Of a stretch of DNA of 64,000 nt, positions 17,571-25,700 are shown in pieces (positions within the stretch are counted from its first letter, which is position 1; every line of letters begins with the position of its first letter). The position numbers were made by a program, and so were the translations under genes. This stretch comes from Mycobacterium marinum (GTDB taxonomy: Bacteria > Actinomycetota > Actinomycetes > Mycobacteriales > Mycobacteriaceae), in the NCBI RefSeq assembly GCF_003391395.1, contig NZ_CP024190.1, positions 1,426,001 through 1,490,000 on the forward strand, given 5' to 3'. The notes under the pieces were generated by a model that ran no database searches, was not told the origin of the DNA, and worked only from the letters and a program-made list of their open reading frames with translations.

Positions 17571-18920
17571 ATGGTCGGTATGACTGCCGCCGTGAGATCC
17601 ACCGTGCCTGCATGCCAGCAAATAGAAGCAGATGACGTCCAGGAGGTGCTGGGGCGCAGCATGCTGGTCGATGGTTTCGACCTGGTGCTCGATCTGTCCC
17701 AATCCGCCGGCTCGTATCTGGTCGACGCCCGAACCGGTCGGCGCTACCTGGACATGTTCACTTTCTTCGCCTCGTCGGCATTGGGGATGAACCACCCGGG
17801 ATTGGCCGAGGACGAGCAGTTCCGCGCCGAACTACTTGAGGCGGCGCTGAACAAGCCCAGCAACGCCGACGTCTACTCGGTGCCGATGGCGCGCTTCGTC
17901 CAGACTTTCGTGCGGGTGCTGGGCGACCCGGCGCTGCCGCACCTGTTCTTCGTCGACGGTGGCGCGTTGGCGGTCGAAAACGCGCTGAAGGTGGCTTTTG
18001 ACTGGAAGAGCCGGCACAACCAGGCACTCGGCATCGATGCGGGGCTGGGCACCAAGGTGCTGCACCTACGTGGGGCGTTTCACGGCCGCAGCGGCTACAC
18101 GTTGTCGCTGACCAACACCAAGCCGGTCAATGTCGCTCGCTTCCCGACGTTCGACTGGCCGCGCATCGATGCTCCATACATTCGGCCGGATGCCGACATG
18201 GATACCGTGGAGGCGGAGTCCTTGGCTCAGGCCCGCGCCGCGTTCGAGGCGCACCCCCACGACATCGCCTGCTTTATCGCCGAACCCATTCAAGGTGAAG
18301 GTGGTGACCGGCATTTCCGGCCCGAGTTCTTCGCGGCGATGCGACGGCTCTGCGACGAACACGATGCGCTGCTGATCTTCGACGAGGTCCAGACGGGTTG
18401 CGCAATGACCGGAACTCCCTGGGCTTACCAGCAGTTCGGGGTGAAACCCGATGTCGTGGCGTTCGGCAAGAAGACCCAGGTGTGCGGGGTGATGGCCGGC
18501 GGCCGGGTCGACGAGATCGTCGACAACGTGTTTGCCGTCTCGTCGCGGCTCAACTCGACCTGGGGCGGCAATCTCACCGACATGGTGCGCGCTCGCCGCA
18601 TTCTGGAAGTGATCGAGGCCGAAGGATTGGTCGATAACGCGGCCGAGCAGGGCCGCTACCTGCGTGCCCAATTCGATGAGCTGGCCAAGGACTTGCCGGC
18701 GGTGGTTCTGCATCCCCGTGGGTGTGGCCTGATGTGCGCTTTCGACCTGCCGACCACCGCCGATCGCGACGAATTGATTCAGCGCCTGTGGCAGCGGGCG
18801 GTCATTGCGTTGCCGGCCGGTAAGGTCAGTGTGCGATTTCGTCCCGCGCTGACCGTCGGTCGCGACGAAATCGATCTGGCCATAGCGGCCGTGCGTAGCG
18901 CATTATCGGCGATGACCTGA
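17571..18920 (+). CDS. lat: L-lysine epsilon-aminotransferase
   Basis: A 449-residue class III PLP aminotransferase that moves the epsilon-amino group of L-lysine to 2-oxoglutarate, giving alpha-aminoadipate semialdehyde. The PLP lysine is Lys300 in F-G-K-K-T-Q-V-C-G. The cofactor Asp lies in L-I-F-D-E-V-Q-T-G, and the G-A-F-H-G-R-S-G-Y segment is also present. Length equals that of M. tuberculosis Lat (Rv3290c). ATG 17571 and ATG 17580 are both possible starts. It begins 44 bases after lrpA and ends just upstream of a SigF-type promoter. Confidence 0.96.
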   Translation: MVGMTAAVRSTVPACQQIEADDVQEVLGRSMLVDGFDLVLDLSQSAGSYLVDARTGRRYLDMFTFFASSALGMNHPGLAEDEQFRAELLEAALNKPSNADVYSVPMARFVQTFVRVLGDPALPHLFFVDGGALAVENALKVAFDWKSRHNQALGIDAGLGTKVLHLRGAFHGRSGYTLSLTNTKPVNVARFPTFDWPRIDAPYIRPDADMDTVEAESLAQARAAFEAHPHDIACFIAEPIQGEGGDRHFRPEFFAAMRRLCDEHDALLIFDEVQTGCAMTGTPWAYQQFGVKPDVVAFGKKTQVCGVMAGGRVDEIVDNVFAVSSRLNSTWGGNLTDMVRARRILEVIEAEGLVDNAAEQGRYLRAQFDELAKDLPAVVLHPRGCGLMCAFDLPTTADRDELIQRLWQRAVIALPAGKVSVRFRPALTVGRDEIDLAIAAVRSALSAMT

Positions 18921-18930
18921 GCCGCGCGCC

Positions 18931-18956
18931 GTTTATCCCAGCTCCCGGCGGGGTAT
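18931..18956 (+). promoter_or_regulatory. SigF-type promoter upstream of the sigma-F cluster
   Basis: GTTT at 18931-18934, a 16-base spacer and GGGTAT at 18951-18956 match the mycobacterial SigF consensus (GGTTT, about 15-17 bases, GGGTA). The predicted transcript start is near 18963, some 37 bases before the ATG at 19000. This would let SigF transcribe the membrane protein/usfY part of its own cluster. Confidence 0.65.
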
Positions 18957-18999
18957 TCGGTTTGCTGTGTATCCACAGAACGCAGGATTGGGGTTCAGG

Positions 19000-19386
19000 A
19001 TGCAAAGGGTGCATGAGCGATCAGATGGTGATCGCCTCGGGCAGGATGACGAAGAGGTCCGAGCTGCTATCCGCTTTGCGGCCCTGGCGGCCAGCGCCGG
19101 CGTCGGCTTCCTCATCATGGCGGCGTTATGGGTCAGTACGTGCGGCGGACGCGCGGGAGTCGACACCGCGGCGTGTGGCCTGCCCGAGCGCACCTTGCTC
19201 GCGCTCGGGGCGCCGGCGATCCTGTTCGCCAGCGGGATATGGGCCTTCGTGCGCACCTATCGCGTGTGGCGTGACGGGGGCACCTGGTGGGGGTGGCACG
19301 GCGCCGGCTGGTTTTTGCTGACGCTGATGGTGGTGGCTCTTTCCCTGGGCGTTCCGTCAATTGCGGGTCCAGTACTGGCGCTTTGA
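19000..19386 (+). CDS. Small membrane protein (Rv3289c-like)
   Basis: A 128-residue protein with three hydrophobic segments near residues 25-45, 60-80 and 100-125, two cysteines in the first loop (S-T-C-G-G and A-A-C-G), and a charged cytoplasmic N-terminus. It corresponds by position and character to M. tuberculosis Rv3289c. A GTG at 18967 would extend it by 11 residues but lies only a few bases from the predicted SigF transcript start; ATG 19000 is preferred. No function is known. Confidence 0.75.
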   Translation: MQRVHERSDGDRLGQDDEEVRAAIRFAALAASAGVGFLIMAALWVSTCGGRAGVDTAACGLPERTLLALGAPAILFASGIWAFVRTYRVWRDGGTWWGWHGAGWFLLTLMVVALSLGVPSIAGPVLAL

Positions 19387-19497
19387 CAAAGAATTTGCCG
19401 AATTTGCCCTGATCACTCCACATCCTGTGCCCGGAGTTCTACCGTTGAAGGTAATGCCTGGTAATGGCATTAATCGCGGGATAGCAGAGGAGGAGCC

Positions 19498-19809
19498 ATG
19501 GGGGACACCTATCGTGACCCCGTCGACCACTTGCGGACGACGCGGCCACTCGCAGGCGAGTCGCTGATCGACGTGCTGCACTGGCCTGGGTACCTCTTGG
19601 TCGTGGCGGGCGTAATCGGCGGCGTCGGGTCGCTGGCGGCCTTCGGTACCGGGCATCACTCCGAGGGCATGGCTTCCGGCGTGGTCGCGCTCACTGTCGC
19701 CGTGGTCGGTTTGATCTGGCTGGCGTTCGAGCATCGACGGGTTCGCAGGATTGCCGATCGCTGGTACAGCGAACACCCCGAAGTCCGTCGACAGCGGCTG
19801 GCCAGCTAG
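19498..19809 (+). CDS. usfY: UsfY-like membrane protein
   Basis: A 103-residue protein with two transmembrane helices (about residues 30-50 and 58-80) and a basic C-terminal tail. It corresponds to M. tuberculosis usfY (Rv3288c), the gene upstream of the anti-sigma factor, though UsfY there is annotated somewhat longer. The start follows a strong GAGGAGGAG ribosome site. Role unknown; expression with the sigma-F system is inferred from position. Confidence 0.75.
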   Translation: MGDTYRDPVDHLRTTRPLAGESLIDVLHWPGYLLVVAGVIGGVGSLAAFGTGHHSEGMASGVVALTVAVVGLIWLAFEHRRVRRIADRWYSEHPEVRRQRLAS

Positions 19810-20302
19810 ACGCCATTGGTGAGCACCCCGCCGTCGCTTGGCGGCTGCGACGAGTCCGCCCCCGCCGCATCGGTGCTTGTTGGTGCGTGTTGGTGTTTGT
19901 CGCGGCTGCGGGGTGGGGCCATCTCGGCGGTACCCGGTACGCGAAGAATCACGCAATCGAAAATCGATTCGCGGTTTTACCGGCGGTAGCGACTGGGTAT
20001 CAGGTCTAAACCATGATGAGTACCGGCATTGTTGCGTCCGCGTTGTCACCCCATCATGGGGGACAAAATCGCCAAAGCACCGACCTAGATTTCCACTGCG
20101 ACCACGATCACGACGACCGACGTCATCCCGGCAAACATCGCGATTTGCTCGAGCCGGCGCGTCCGGACTGTGTCGGTCCCGCCCGCCTCGCCGGTAGCTG
20201 GTTGAATACCCGGTGGCGATCATGACCAACCGGCTGCAACGCTGGGCCCAAAGCGGGACTCAAAGCGAGAGTACTGTCGGTGCAAAATTGCCGGGAGGCC
20301 AG
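19810..20302 (+). promoter_or_regulatory. Non-coding gap and long leader of rsbW-sigF
   Basis: A 493-base stretch without a convincing gene. It holds a near-perfect SigF promoter (19973-20000), after which about 295 bases of untranslated leader precede rsbW. Short frames here (for example 20013-20225) have weak third-position GC bias and no ribosome site. The first part contains short repeats of the type ttggtg/ttgtcg. Confidence 0.5.
19973..20000 (+). promoter_or_regulatory. SigF promoter for rsbW-sigF
   Basis: GGTTT at 19973-19977, a 17-base spacer and GGGTAT at 19995-20000 match the SigF consensus exactly. The predicted transcript start is near 20007. It fits the known autoregulation of sigF through a SigF-dependent promoter ahead of the anti-sigma gene. 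Confidence 0.8.
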
Positions 20303-20740
20303 ATGACCGATGCGGATCCGCGCATCAACAAGCGCGAACGCGGCCACCGTGCCGTCGAACTCAACGTTGCTGCGCGCTTGGAGAACCTGTCGATGCTGCG
20401 CACCCTGGTTGGTGCCATCGGCACGTTTGAAGACTTGGATTTCGACGCTGTGGCAGACCTGCGGCTGGCGGTCGACGAGGTGTGTACTCGGCTGATCCGT
20501 TCGGCCACACCGGACGCCACGCTGACCCTGGTGGTGGACCCGCGCGACGACGAACTTGTGGTCCAGGCCTCTGCCGCGTGCGGTACGCACGACGTGGTGG
20601 CGCCGGGAAGTTTCAGCTGGCATGTGCTGACATCGCTGGCCGACGATGTTCAGACATTTCACGATGGTCGCCCACCTGAGGCAGCCGGCAGCGTGTTCGG
20701 CATCATGTTGACGGCTCGAAGGGTGGCCTCCGGCAGGTGA
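20303..20740 (+). CDS. rsbW: Anti-sigma-F factor RsbW (UsfX)
   Basis: A 145-residue GHKL-type anti-sigma factor that binds and holds SigF, equal in length to the M. tuberculosis protein (Rv3287c). The segment L-R-L-A-V-D-E-V-C-T-R is the ATP-binding N-box region with its Glu and D-E. The ATG at 20303 has a GGGAGG ribosome site four bases away; the in-frame ATGs at 20213 and 20222 are rejected. It overlaps the sigF start as GTGA, so the two proteins are translationally coupled. Confidence 0.93.
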   Translation: MTDADPRINKRERGHRAVELNVAARLENLSMLRTLVGAIGTFEDLDFDAVADLRLAVDEVCTRLIRSATPDATLTLVVDPRDDELVVQASAACGTHDVVAPGSFSWHVLTSLADDVQTFHDGRPPEAAGSVFGIMLTARRVASGR

Positions 20741-21525
20741 CCTCCCGAACTGCCGGCGGTTCCTCTTCACGACCCAACGAATACGCCGATGTCCCGGAGA
20801 TGTTTCGTGAGTTGGCCACCTTCGATGCCGACTCACCGAATTTCCAGCGCCACCGCGACACGATCGTCGAGCGCTGCTTGCCGTTGGCCGATCACATCGC
20901 CCGGCGGTTCGAGGGACGTGGCGAACCACGCGATGACCTGGTTCAGGTCGCGAGGGTCGGGCTGGTCAACGCGGTGGTCCGCTTCGATGTCGAGACGGGT
21001 TCGGATTTCGTCTCGTTCGCGGTGCCCACCATCATGGGCGAGGTCCGGCGGCATTTCCGCGACAACAGTTGGTCGGTCAAGGTTCCGCGGCGGCTGAAGG
21101 AACTGCATCTGCGGTTGGGCGCGGCCACCGCCGACCTGTCGCAGCGGCTGGGCAGGGCGCCCACCGCGACCGAACTCGCCGCCGAGCTCGAGATGGACCG
21201 AGCCGAGGTAGTCGAGGGCTTGGTAGCGGGCAGCTCCTACAACACCTTGTCCATTGACAGCGGTAGCGGTAGCGAGGACGACGACGCCCGCGCCATCGCG
21301 GACACGTTGGGTGACATGGACGCCGGTTTGGATCGGATCGAAGATCGCGAGTCGCTTCGTCCCTTGCTCGAGGCGCTGCCCGAGCGGGAGCGAACGGTGC
21401 TGGTGCTGAGGTTTTTCGACTCGATGACACAAACGCAGATCGCCGAACGGGTGGGCATCTCACAGATGCACGTCTCGCGGCTGCTGGCCAAATCCCTGGC
21501 GCGGCTGCGCGATCAGCTCGAGTAA
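20737..21525 (+). CDS. sigF: RNA polymerase sigma factor SigF
   Basis: A 262-residue group 3 sigma factor of the SigB/SigF stress type. Region 2 lies near residues 40-110 (D-D-L-V-Q-V-A-R-V-G-L, F-A-V-P-T-I-M-G-E), region 3 near 115-175, and the region 4 helix-turn-helix near 215-260 (T-Q-T-Q-I-A-E-R-V-G-I-S-Q-M-H-V-S-R). It matches M. tuberculosis SigF (Rv3286c). The GTG start overlaps the rsbW stop. In M. tuberculosis I recall the next gene as accA3; here 10.7 kb of other DNA follows. Confidence 0.97.
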   Translation: MTSRTAGGSSSRPNEYADVPEMFRELATFDADSPNFQRHRDTIVERCLPLADHIARRFEGRGEPRDDLVQVARVGLVNAVVRFDVETGSDFVSFAVPTIMGEVRRHFRDNSWSVKVPRRLKELHLRLGAATADLSQRLGRAPTATELAAELEMDRAEVVEGLVAGSSYNTLSIDSGSGSEDDDARAIADTLGDMDAGLDRIEDRESLRPLLEALPERERTVLVLRFFDSMTQTQIAERVGISQMHVSRLLAKSLARLRDQLE

Positions 21526-21586
21526 GCGCGACCGCGCGTCCCGTTCGCGGCCGGTTTTCGCGTGCCCTAGTGTCCGTTGACCGATG

Positions 21587-22156
21587 TCACGTCTCGAACA
21601 GCATGAGCGCGACCCGCTCCGCAGTTGCGATCGGATCCGTGCATTCGCCCGGGTCCGACGGCAGCACGCCGTTGAGCCACAGCATCGAGAAGCCATGGAT
21701 GAGCGACCACGCCGCGAGCTCGGCGCCGTGGCGATCCGCCACGGCCTTTGGATCTTGGAGCAGTGAGGCGCCCCGGGCGAGCTCCATCGAGGCGGCCGCA
21801 TGCGCGGCGGCCAGATCGCTATCGGTGCGGTCGATCAGGGACCAGTCGAACATCACCGCGTAGTGGCCCGGATGCCCGATCGCAAAGCGGACGTAGGCGC
21901 GGGCGCCGTCGAGGAAGTTTCCGCGGGCCTCACGCAGTGCCTCCGCAAGCAACATGAAGCCTTGCGCCGCTAGTGCGGTGAACAATCCGCGCCGGTCGGT
22001 GAAGTGGTGGCCATAGGCATTGTGCGACACGCCAGCGCGGCGGGCCAGCTCACGCACCGACACGGCGCCAACTCCGCGCTCGGCGACCAGGGTGGCCGCT
22101 TCGGTCAGGATCGCGTCGCGCAGACCGCCATGGTGATACTGCGAGCGTTCACTCAT
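21587..22156 (-). CDS. TetR-family regulator next to the peptide synthetase
   Basis: A 189-residue TetR regulator. Its HTH is V-R-E-L-A-R-R-A-G-V-S-H-N-A-Y-G-H-H-F near residues 38-56, followed by a WHG-like C-terminal domain (W-S-L-I-H-G-F-S-M-L-W). It is transcribed away from the synthetase gene and is the only regulator in the insert, so it is the natural candidate to control it. Its start lies about 470 bases from the large inverted repeat at 22623. I recall no counterpart in the M. tuberculosis block. Confidence 0.88.
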   Translation of the reverse strand: MSERSQYHHGGLRDAILTEAATLVAERGVGAVSVRELARRAGVSHNAYGHHFTDRRGLFTALAAQGFMLLAEALREARGNFLDGARAYVRFAIGHPGHYAVMFDWSLIDRTDSDLAAAHAAASMELARGASLLQDPKAVADRHGAELAAWSLIHGFSMLWLNGVLPSDPGECTDPIATAERVALMLFET

Positions 22157-22781
22157 TCGAGCATCGTACGAGTTGGCCTTGAGCCGCCACGCGTTAGCTC
22201 ATGGTAAGCCAACGGGGCGGGTCCGGCCCTTCGATCGACGGGTAGGCCAACCCGTGGCGGGAGATTCGGCCCAGCTTATCGACGTTGGCGTGCCGCAGTT
22301 CCGCAGCGTCGGGACGCCGTTCGGCTACCGATACCGGTGGCTCATCAAAGTTTGCTGGCTAACGCCTGATTGTCGCGGTCTCGCGTGCTGATCGTGACTC
22401 TTGCCGGAAGATTCGCTGTGTTACGGACGTCACAGGCTAACTACGTTTGCCGATCGGCGACGTTGCGTCGAATCCTCTATTGAATGCCGGCGCCGCGAGC
22501 AAAAAGCTATGACCTGCTAGTGATTGATCGTTCCGGCTCTGTGTCGCGGCAGCCCGCCGTCTGTCGCCTCGTCAATCGGAACATTCAGCTAACTTCACAC
22601 TGAGGCGCGTGGTCAATGACAAGTTGTCAATGTCAATATTTTACGTTGACATTGACAACATAGCCATGTACCTAAAGGGGCGTGGCCGCATCGCGCGGTC
22701 TGTAGTCCCCCGGGCAGGGAATGCGCGCCGCCCTTGTGTCGCGCGGCAGGTAGCCGTGGCGAATGAGCTGAGGAGTTTCAT
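22157..22781 (+). promoter_or_regulatory. Long intergenic region upstream of the peptide synthetase
   Basis: A 625-base gap, visibly richer in A/T than its surroundings, between the divergent TetR and synthetase genes. It holds a 6-bp hairpin (arms ACGGGT/ACCCGT, 22238-22255), the large inverted repeat at 22623-22659, and a short reading frame at 22666 coupled to the synthetase. I recognise no protein fragment in the rest. Confidence 0.6.
22623..22659. promoter_or_regulatory. Perfect 14-bp inverted repeat, candidate operator
   Basis: GTTGTCAATGTCAA (22623-22636) and its exact reverse complement (22646-22659) flank a 9-base A/T-rich centre. Each arm also carries the direct repeat TGTCAA-TGTCAA, and a related GTCAATGAC lies at 22612-22620. 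The right arm contains TTGACA twice and could serve as a -35 element. Arm length and symmetry suit a TetR-family dimer-of-dimers site. Confidence 0.7.
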
Positions 22782-22785
22782 ATGA
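22666..22785 (+). CDS. Possible 39-codon leader ORF coupled to the synthetase
   Basis: An ATG seven bases after the inverted repeat opens a 39-codon frame. It ends in a TGA overlapping the synthetase ATG as ATGA (stop 22783-22785, start 22782). The peptide is basic (several Arg) with one Cys and no known domain. There is no clear ribosome site, so translation would have to be leaderless, and its third-position GC bias is weak. It could be a leader peptide providing coupled translation, or chance. Confidence 0.3.
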   Translation: MYLKGRGRIARSVVPRAGNARRPCVARQVAVANELRSFI

Positions 22786-25700
22786 CGGCTGGTACCCCGA
22801 CGGTCTCGCAATGCCCTGGTGAGGACGACGGGGACCAGGCAGCCCAGTGGGTAGCGGCTTCGGCATCGTTGACCCTTGATCGGTCGTTGCATGAACTCGC
22901 CGACGCGGGACACTTCGGACACATCAGTGCCGGAGCCGACGGATCCGCGGTCGATCTCGCCGAGCTCAGTGCGATCGTGGAGCGCGTCGGTGGCATCGAT
23001 GTCGGCCATGCGGCCCTGCTCGCGGTACATCACGGTGCGATGCAGACCGTCTTGCTGCATGGCAGCAGCCAAGCCCGTCAGCGATTCATCGATCCGATGC
23101 GCACCGCCCGGCTGCTGGGTTCCCTGGCGATCACCGAGCCCAGCGTGTCCGGTTCCAACCTGCGTGAACTGGTCAGCACAGCGATCCCCGACGGCTCCGA
23201 CTGGGTGATCAGCGCCGCGAAATCCTGCATTACCGGTGCGGGATGCACCGGCGTGTTCGTGACTCTGGTGCCGTTCGCCGTCGACGGTGGCACCGCGTTG
23301 ACCGCGGTGGCGATCCCGGCTGACAGTCCGGGGGTCAGCGTGCTGCCCCCTGAGAGAACCTTCGGATTGCGGTCCGTTCCGGTGTCGGGCATCCGCTTCG
23401 ATGGGGTGCGGGTAGCGCCCTGGCAGATCCTCGGCGGGATTGGCGATGGGCTCGAGGTGATCGACGAGGGCCTGCGGATCGGCCGCGCTAGCGCCGGCGC
23501 GATTGGCCTGGGCGTGATGAAGCGATGCGCGCAGTTGATCTACCGCTTCGCGTCACAACGGGAGGTGAGCACCGGCCTGCTCATCACCGACCCGGTCGTC
23601 CAGCGCCGCACGGCGCGCATCGCCGCAGAGATCGAATCGATCGGGGCCCTGCTCGGCGTCGTCGCGACCGAGCCCGATACCCCGCAAGAGATCTTCCTGA
23701 CGCTCAAGGTCGCCGCCTCCGAGTTCGCCTATCACGCCACCGACAACGCGATGCAGACGCTGGGATGGCGCGGCTACGTGGAGCGCAACCGGGTCGCCGC
23801 ATTGATGCGAGACGTCCGGTTCCTGCGGATCGGGGAGGGGCCTTCGGAAGCCCTGCTGACCGAACTGGGCGCTCGCTTGGCCGCGCGATCGGACACCGTC
23901 TATGACTGGATGGCCAGCCGCGGCTCAGGCCGCGATGCGGCAAACCGGCTGCGGGAAATCGTGGACGAACTCGCTGCCGATACCTCGGTCAACAATTTTC
24001 ACGACCTGGGCCGGCTTGGGGGCTGGGCGATCCTTGCGGCGGTGGCACCGCAAGGGTCGGCGGCGCAGGCGCTCATCGAGCGGGGTTGGCGTTTCGAACG
24101 GACCAAGGTGGGCGGGCGAAACGAGCACGCCAGCGGCTACGAACAGGCGCTACCTGCCTACGCCGATGCGGTCGGCACGCTTGATGAATTTCTCGCCGGC
24201 GACGCCGAGGTTGACCCGACCCTGCATCCGCTTCGCCGGCGGGAGGCTGAACCGATCGTCGGTCCCCGGCGGCCGGGCGGGGATCACAGCATTCACGAAC
24301 TCGTTGCCGCCCAGATCGAGCGCACCCCCCAGGCCATCGCCATTGAAGACGTGGGCGGGGCCACGGTCACCTATGCCGAGCTGGGCGAGCGGGTCGACGC
24401 GTTCGCCGAACACCTAGCCGCGGCGGGGGTCCGACCCGGTGATGCCATCGGCGTCTTCCTCGGGCGCAGCGTTCACCTGGCCGTAGCGGCGCTGGCGATC
24501 GCGCGATCCGGGGCGGTGGTGGTGGTGCTGAACCCAACCCATCCGAGCGCGCGGGTCGCGGACATGATCACCGATGCCGGTGTCAGTCGCGTTGTCGTCG
24601 ACGATCAGACCCGGCCATTGGTTCCGGTCAACGCACCCGAGCTGATCGCGGCCGACCGCGCCGGCGCAGCGGTCGCGTCGATGCCGCCGCCCCAGCTCGA
24701 TCCTGCTGAGCCGGCCTACCTCAACTTCACATCGGGTTCTACCGGCCGCCCCAAAGCGGTGACCAGTTCACACCGTGCATTCTGCAATCAGCTGCTGTGG
24801 CGGCGCGACGAATTCGGTCTTGGCGGCGATGATGCGTTGCTGCAGACGGCCGCACCCACATTCGACATCTTCATGTGGGAGATCTTCGGCCCGTTGGTGG
24901 CCGGTGCCCGGCTGGTGTTCAACCCGGGGGAGTGGGATCCGCACTCGATCGTCCAACGCGTCAGGCAGTCGAGCATCACGATGCTGCAGATCGTTCCCTC
25001 ACAGCTGGATGTGCTGCTCGAGGAGCCCGATCTTGGCCAGTGCATGACCTTGCGCTACGTGTTCTGCGGTGGTGAACCGTTGTCGCTGGCGCTGTGCCGG
25101 CGGTTTGCCGCCGTGTTGCCCCACGCCGAGCTGGTGAATCTGTACGGACCGACCGAGACGACCATCGATGCGACCTTCTGGCGTGTCGAAGTCGCCGACG
25201 AGGCATCCTGGGCGCCTATCGGACGTCCGATCGCCAACGTGTGCCTCTACGTTGTCGATCCGGAGGGCGCGCTGGCCGCCCCGGGGGGCGAAGGCGAGCT
25301 GTGGATCGGCGGTGCCGGCGTCACGATGGGCTACCTCGGCTCCCCGGCCATCACCGCGCAGCGTTTCCGCCGCGACGTCCGCTGCGCGCATCCCGGTGCC
25401 CGGGTCTATCGCACCGGTGATCGGGTACGCCAAAGACCCGACGGGACGCTGGAGTTCCTCGGTCGGATGGACCGGCAGCTCAAGGTGCATGGCGTGCGGA
25501 TAGAACCGGCAGAGATCGAGCGAACCCTGTGTGAGCACCCGGGTGTGCAGCATGCGGTGGTCACCGTCAAAGAGCGCGCGCCCGGCGACAAGGCCCTGGC
25601 CGCCTACCTCATTTCCGACGCCCCGAACATCGAGCTGGATCTGGAGGCCGTGCTCAAGACCTGCCGCACCAAGTTGCCCGCCACGATGGTTCCGGCCGCG

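Noticed and set aside
20085..20223. Possible minus-strand membrane peptide antisense to the rsbW leader
   Set aside because: The hydrophobic frame has no usable start: its upstream reading begins at a stop, and the ATG at 20223 is in a different frame. Only a 17-codon internal ATG remains.
20013..20225. His/Asp-rich 70-codon ORF after the SigF promoter
   Set aside because: Weak third-position GC bias and no ribosome site; more likely leader sequence.
22173..22391. 72-codon ORF in the gap before the synthetase
   Set aside because: No recognisable domain, no ribosome site, and composition unlike neighbouring genes.
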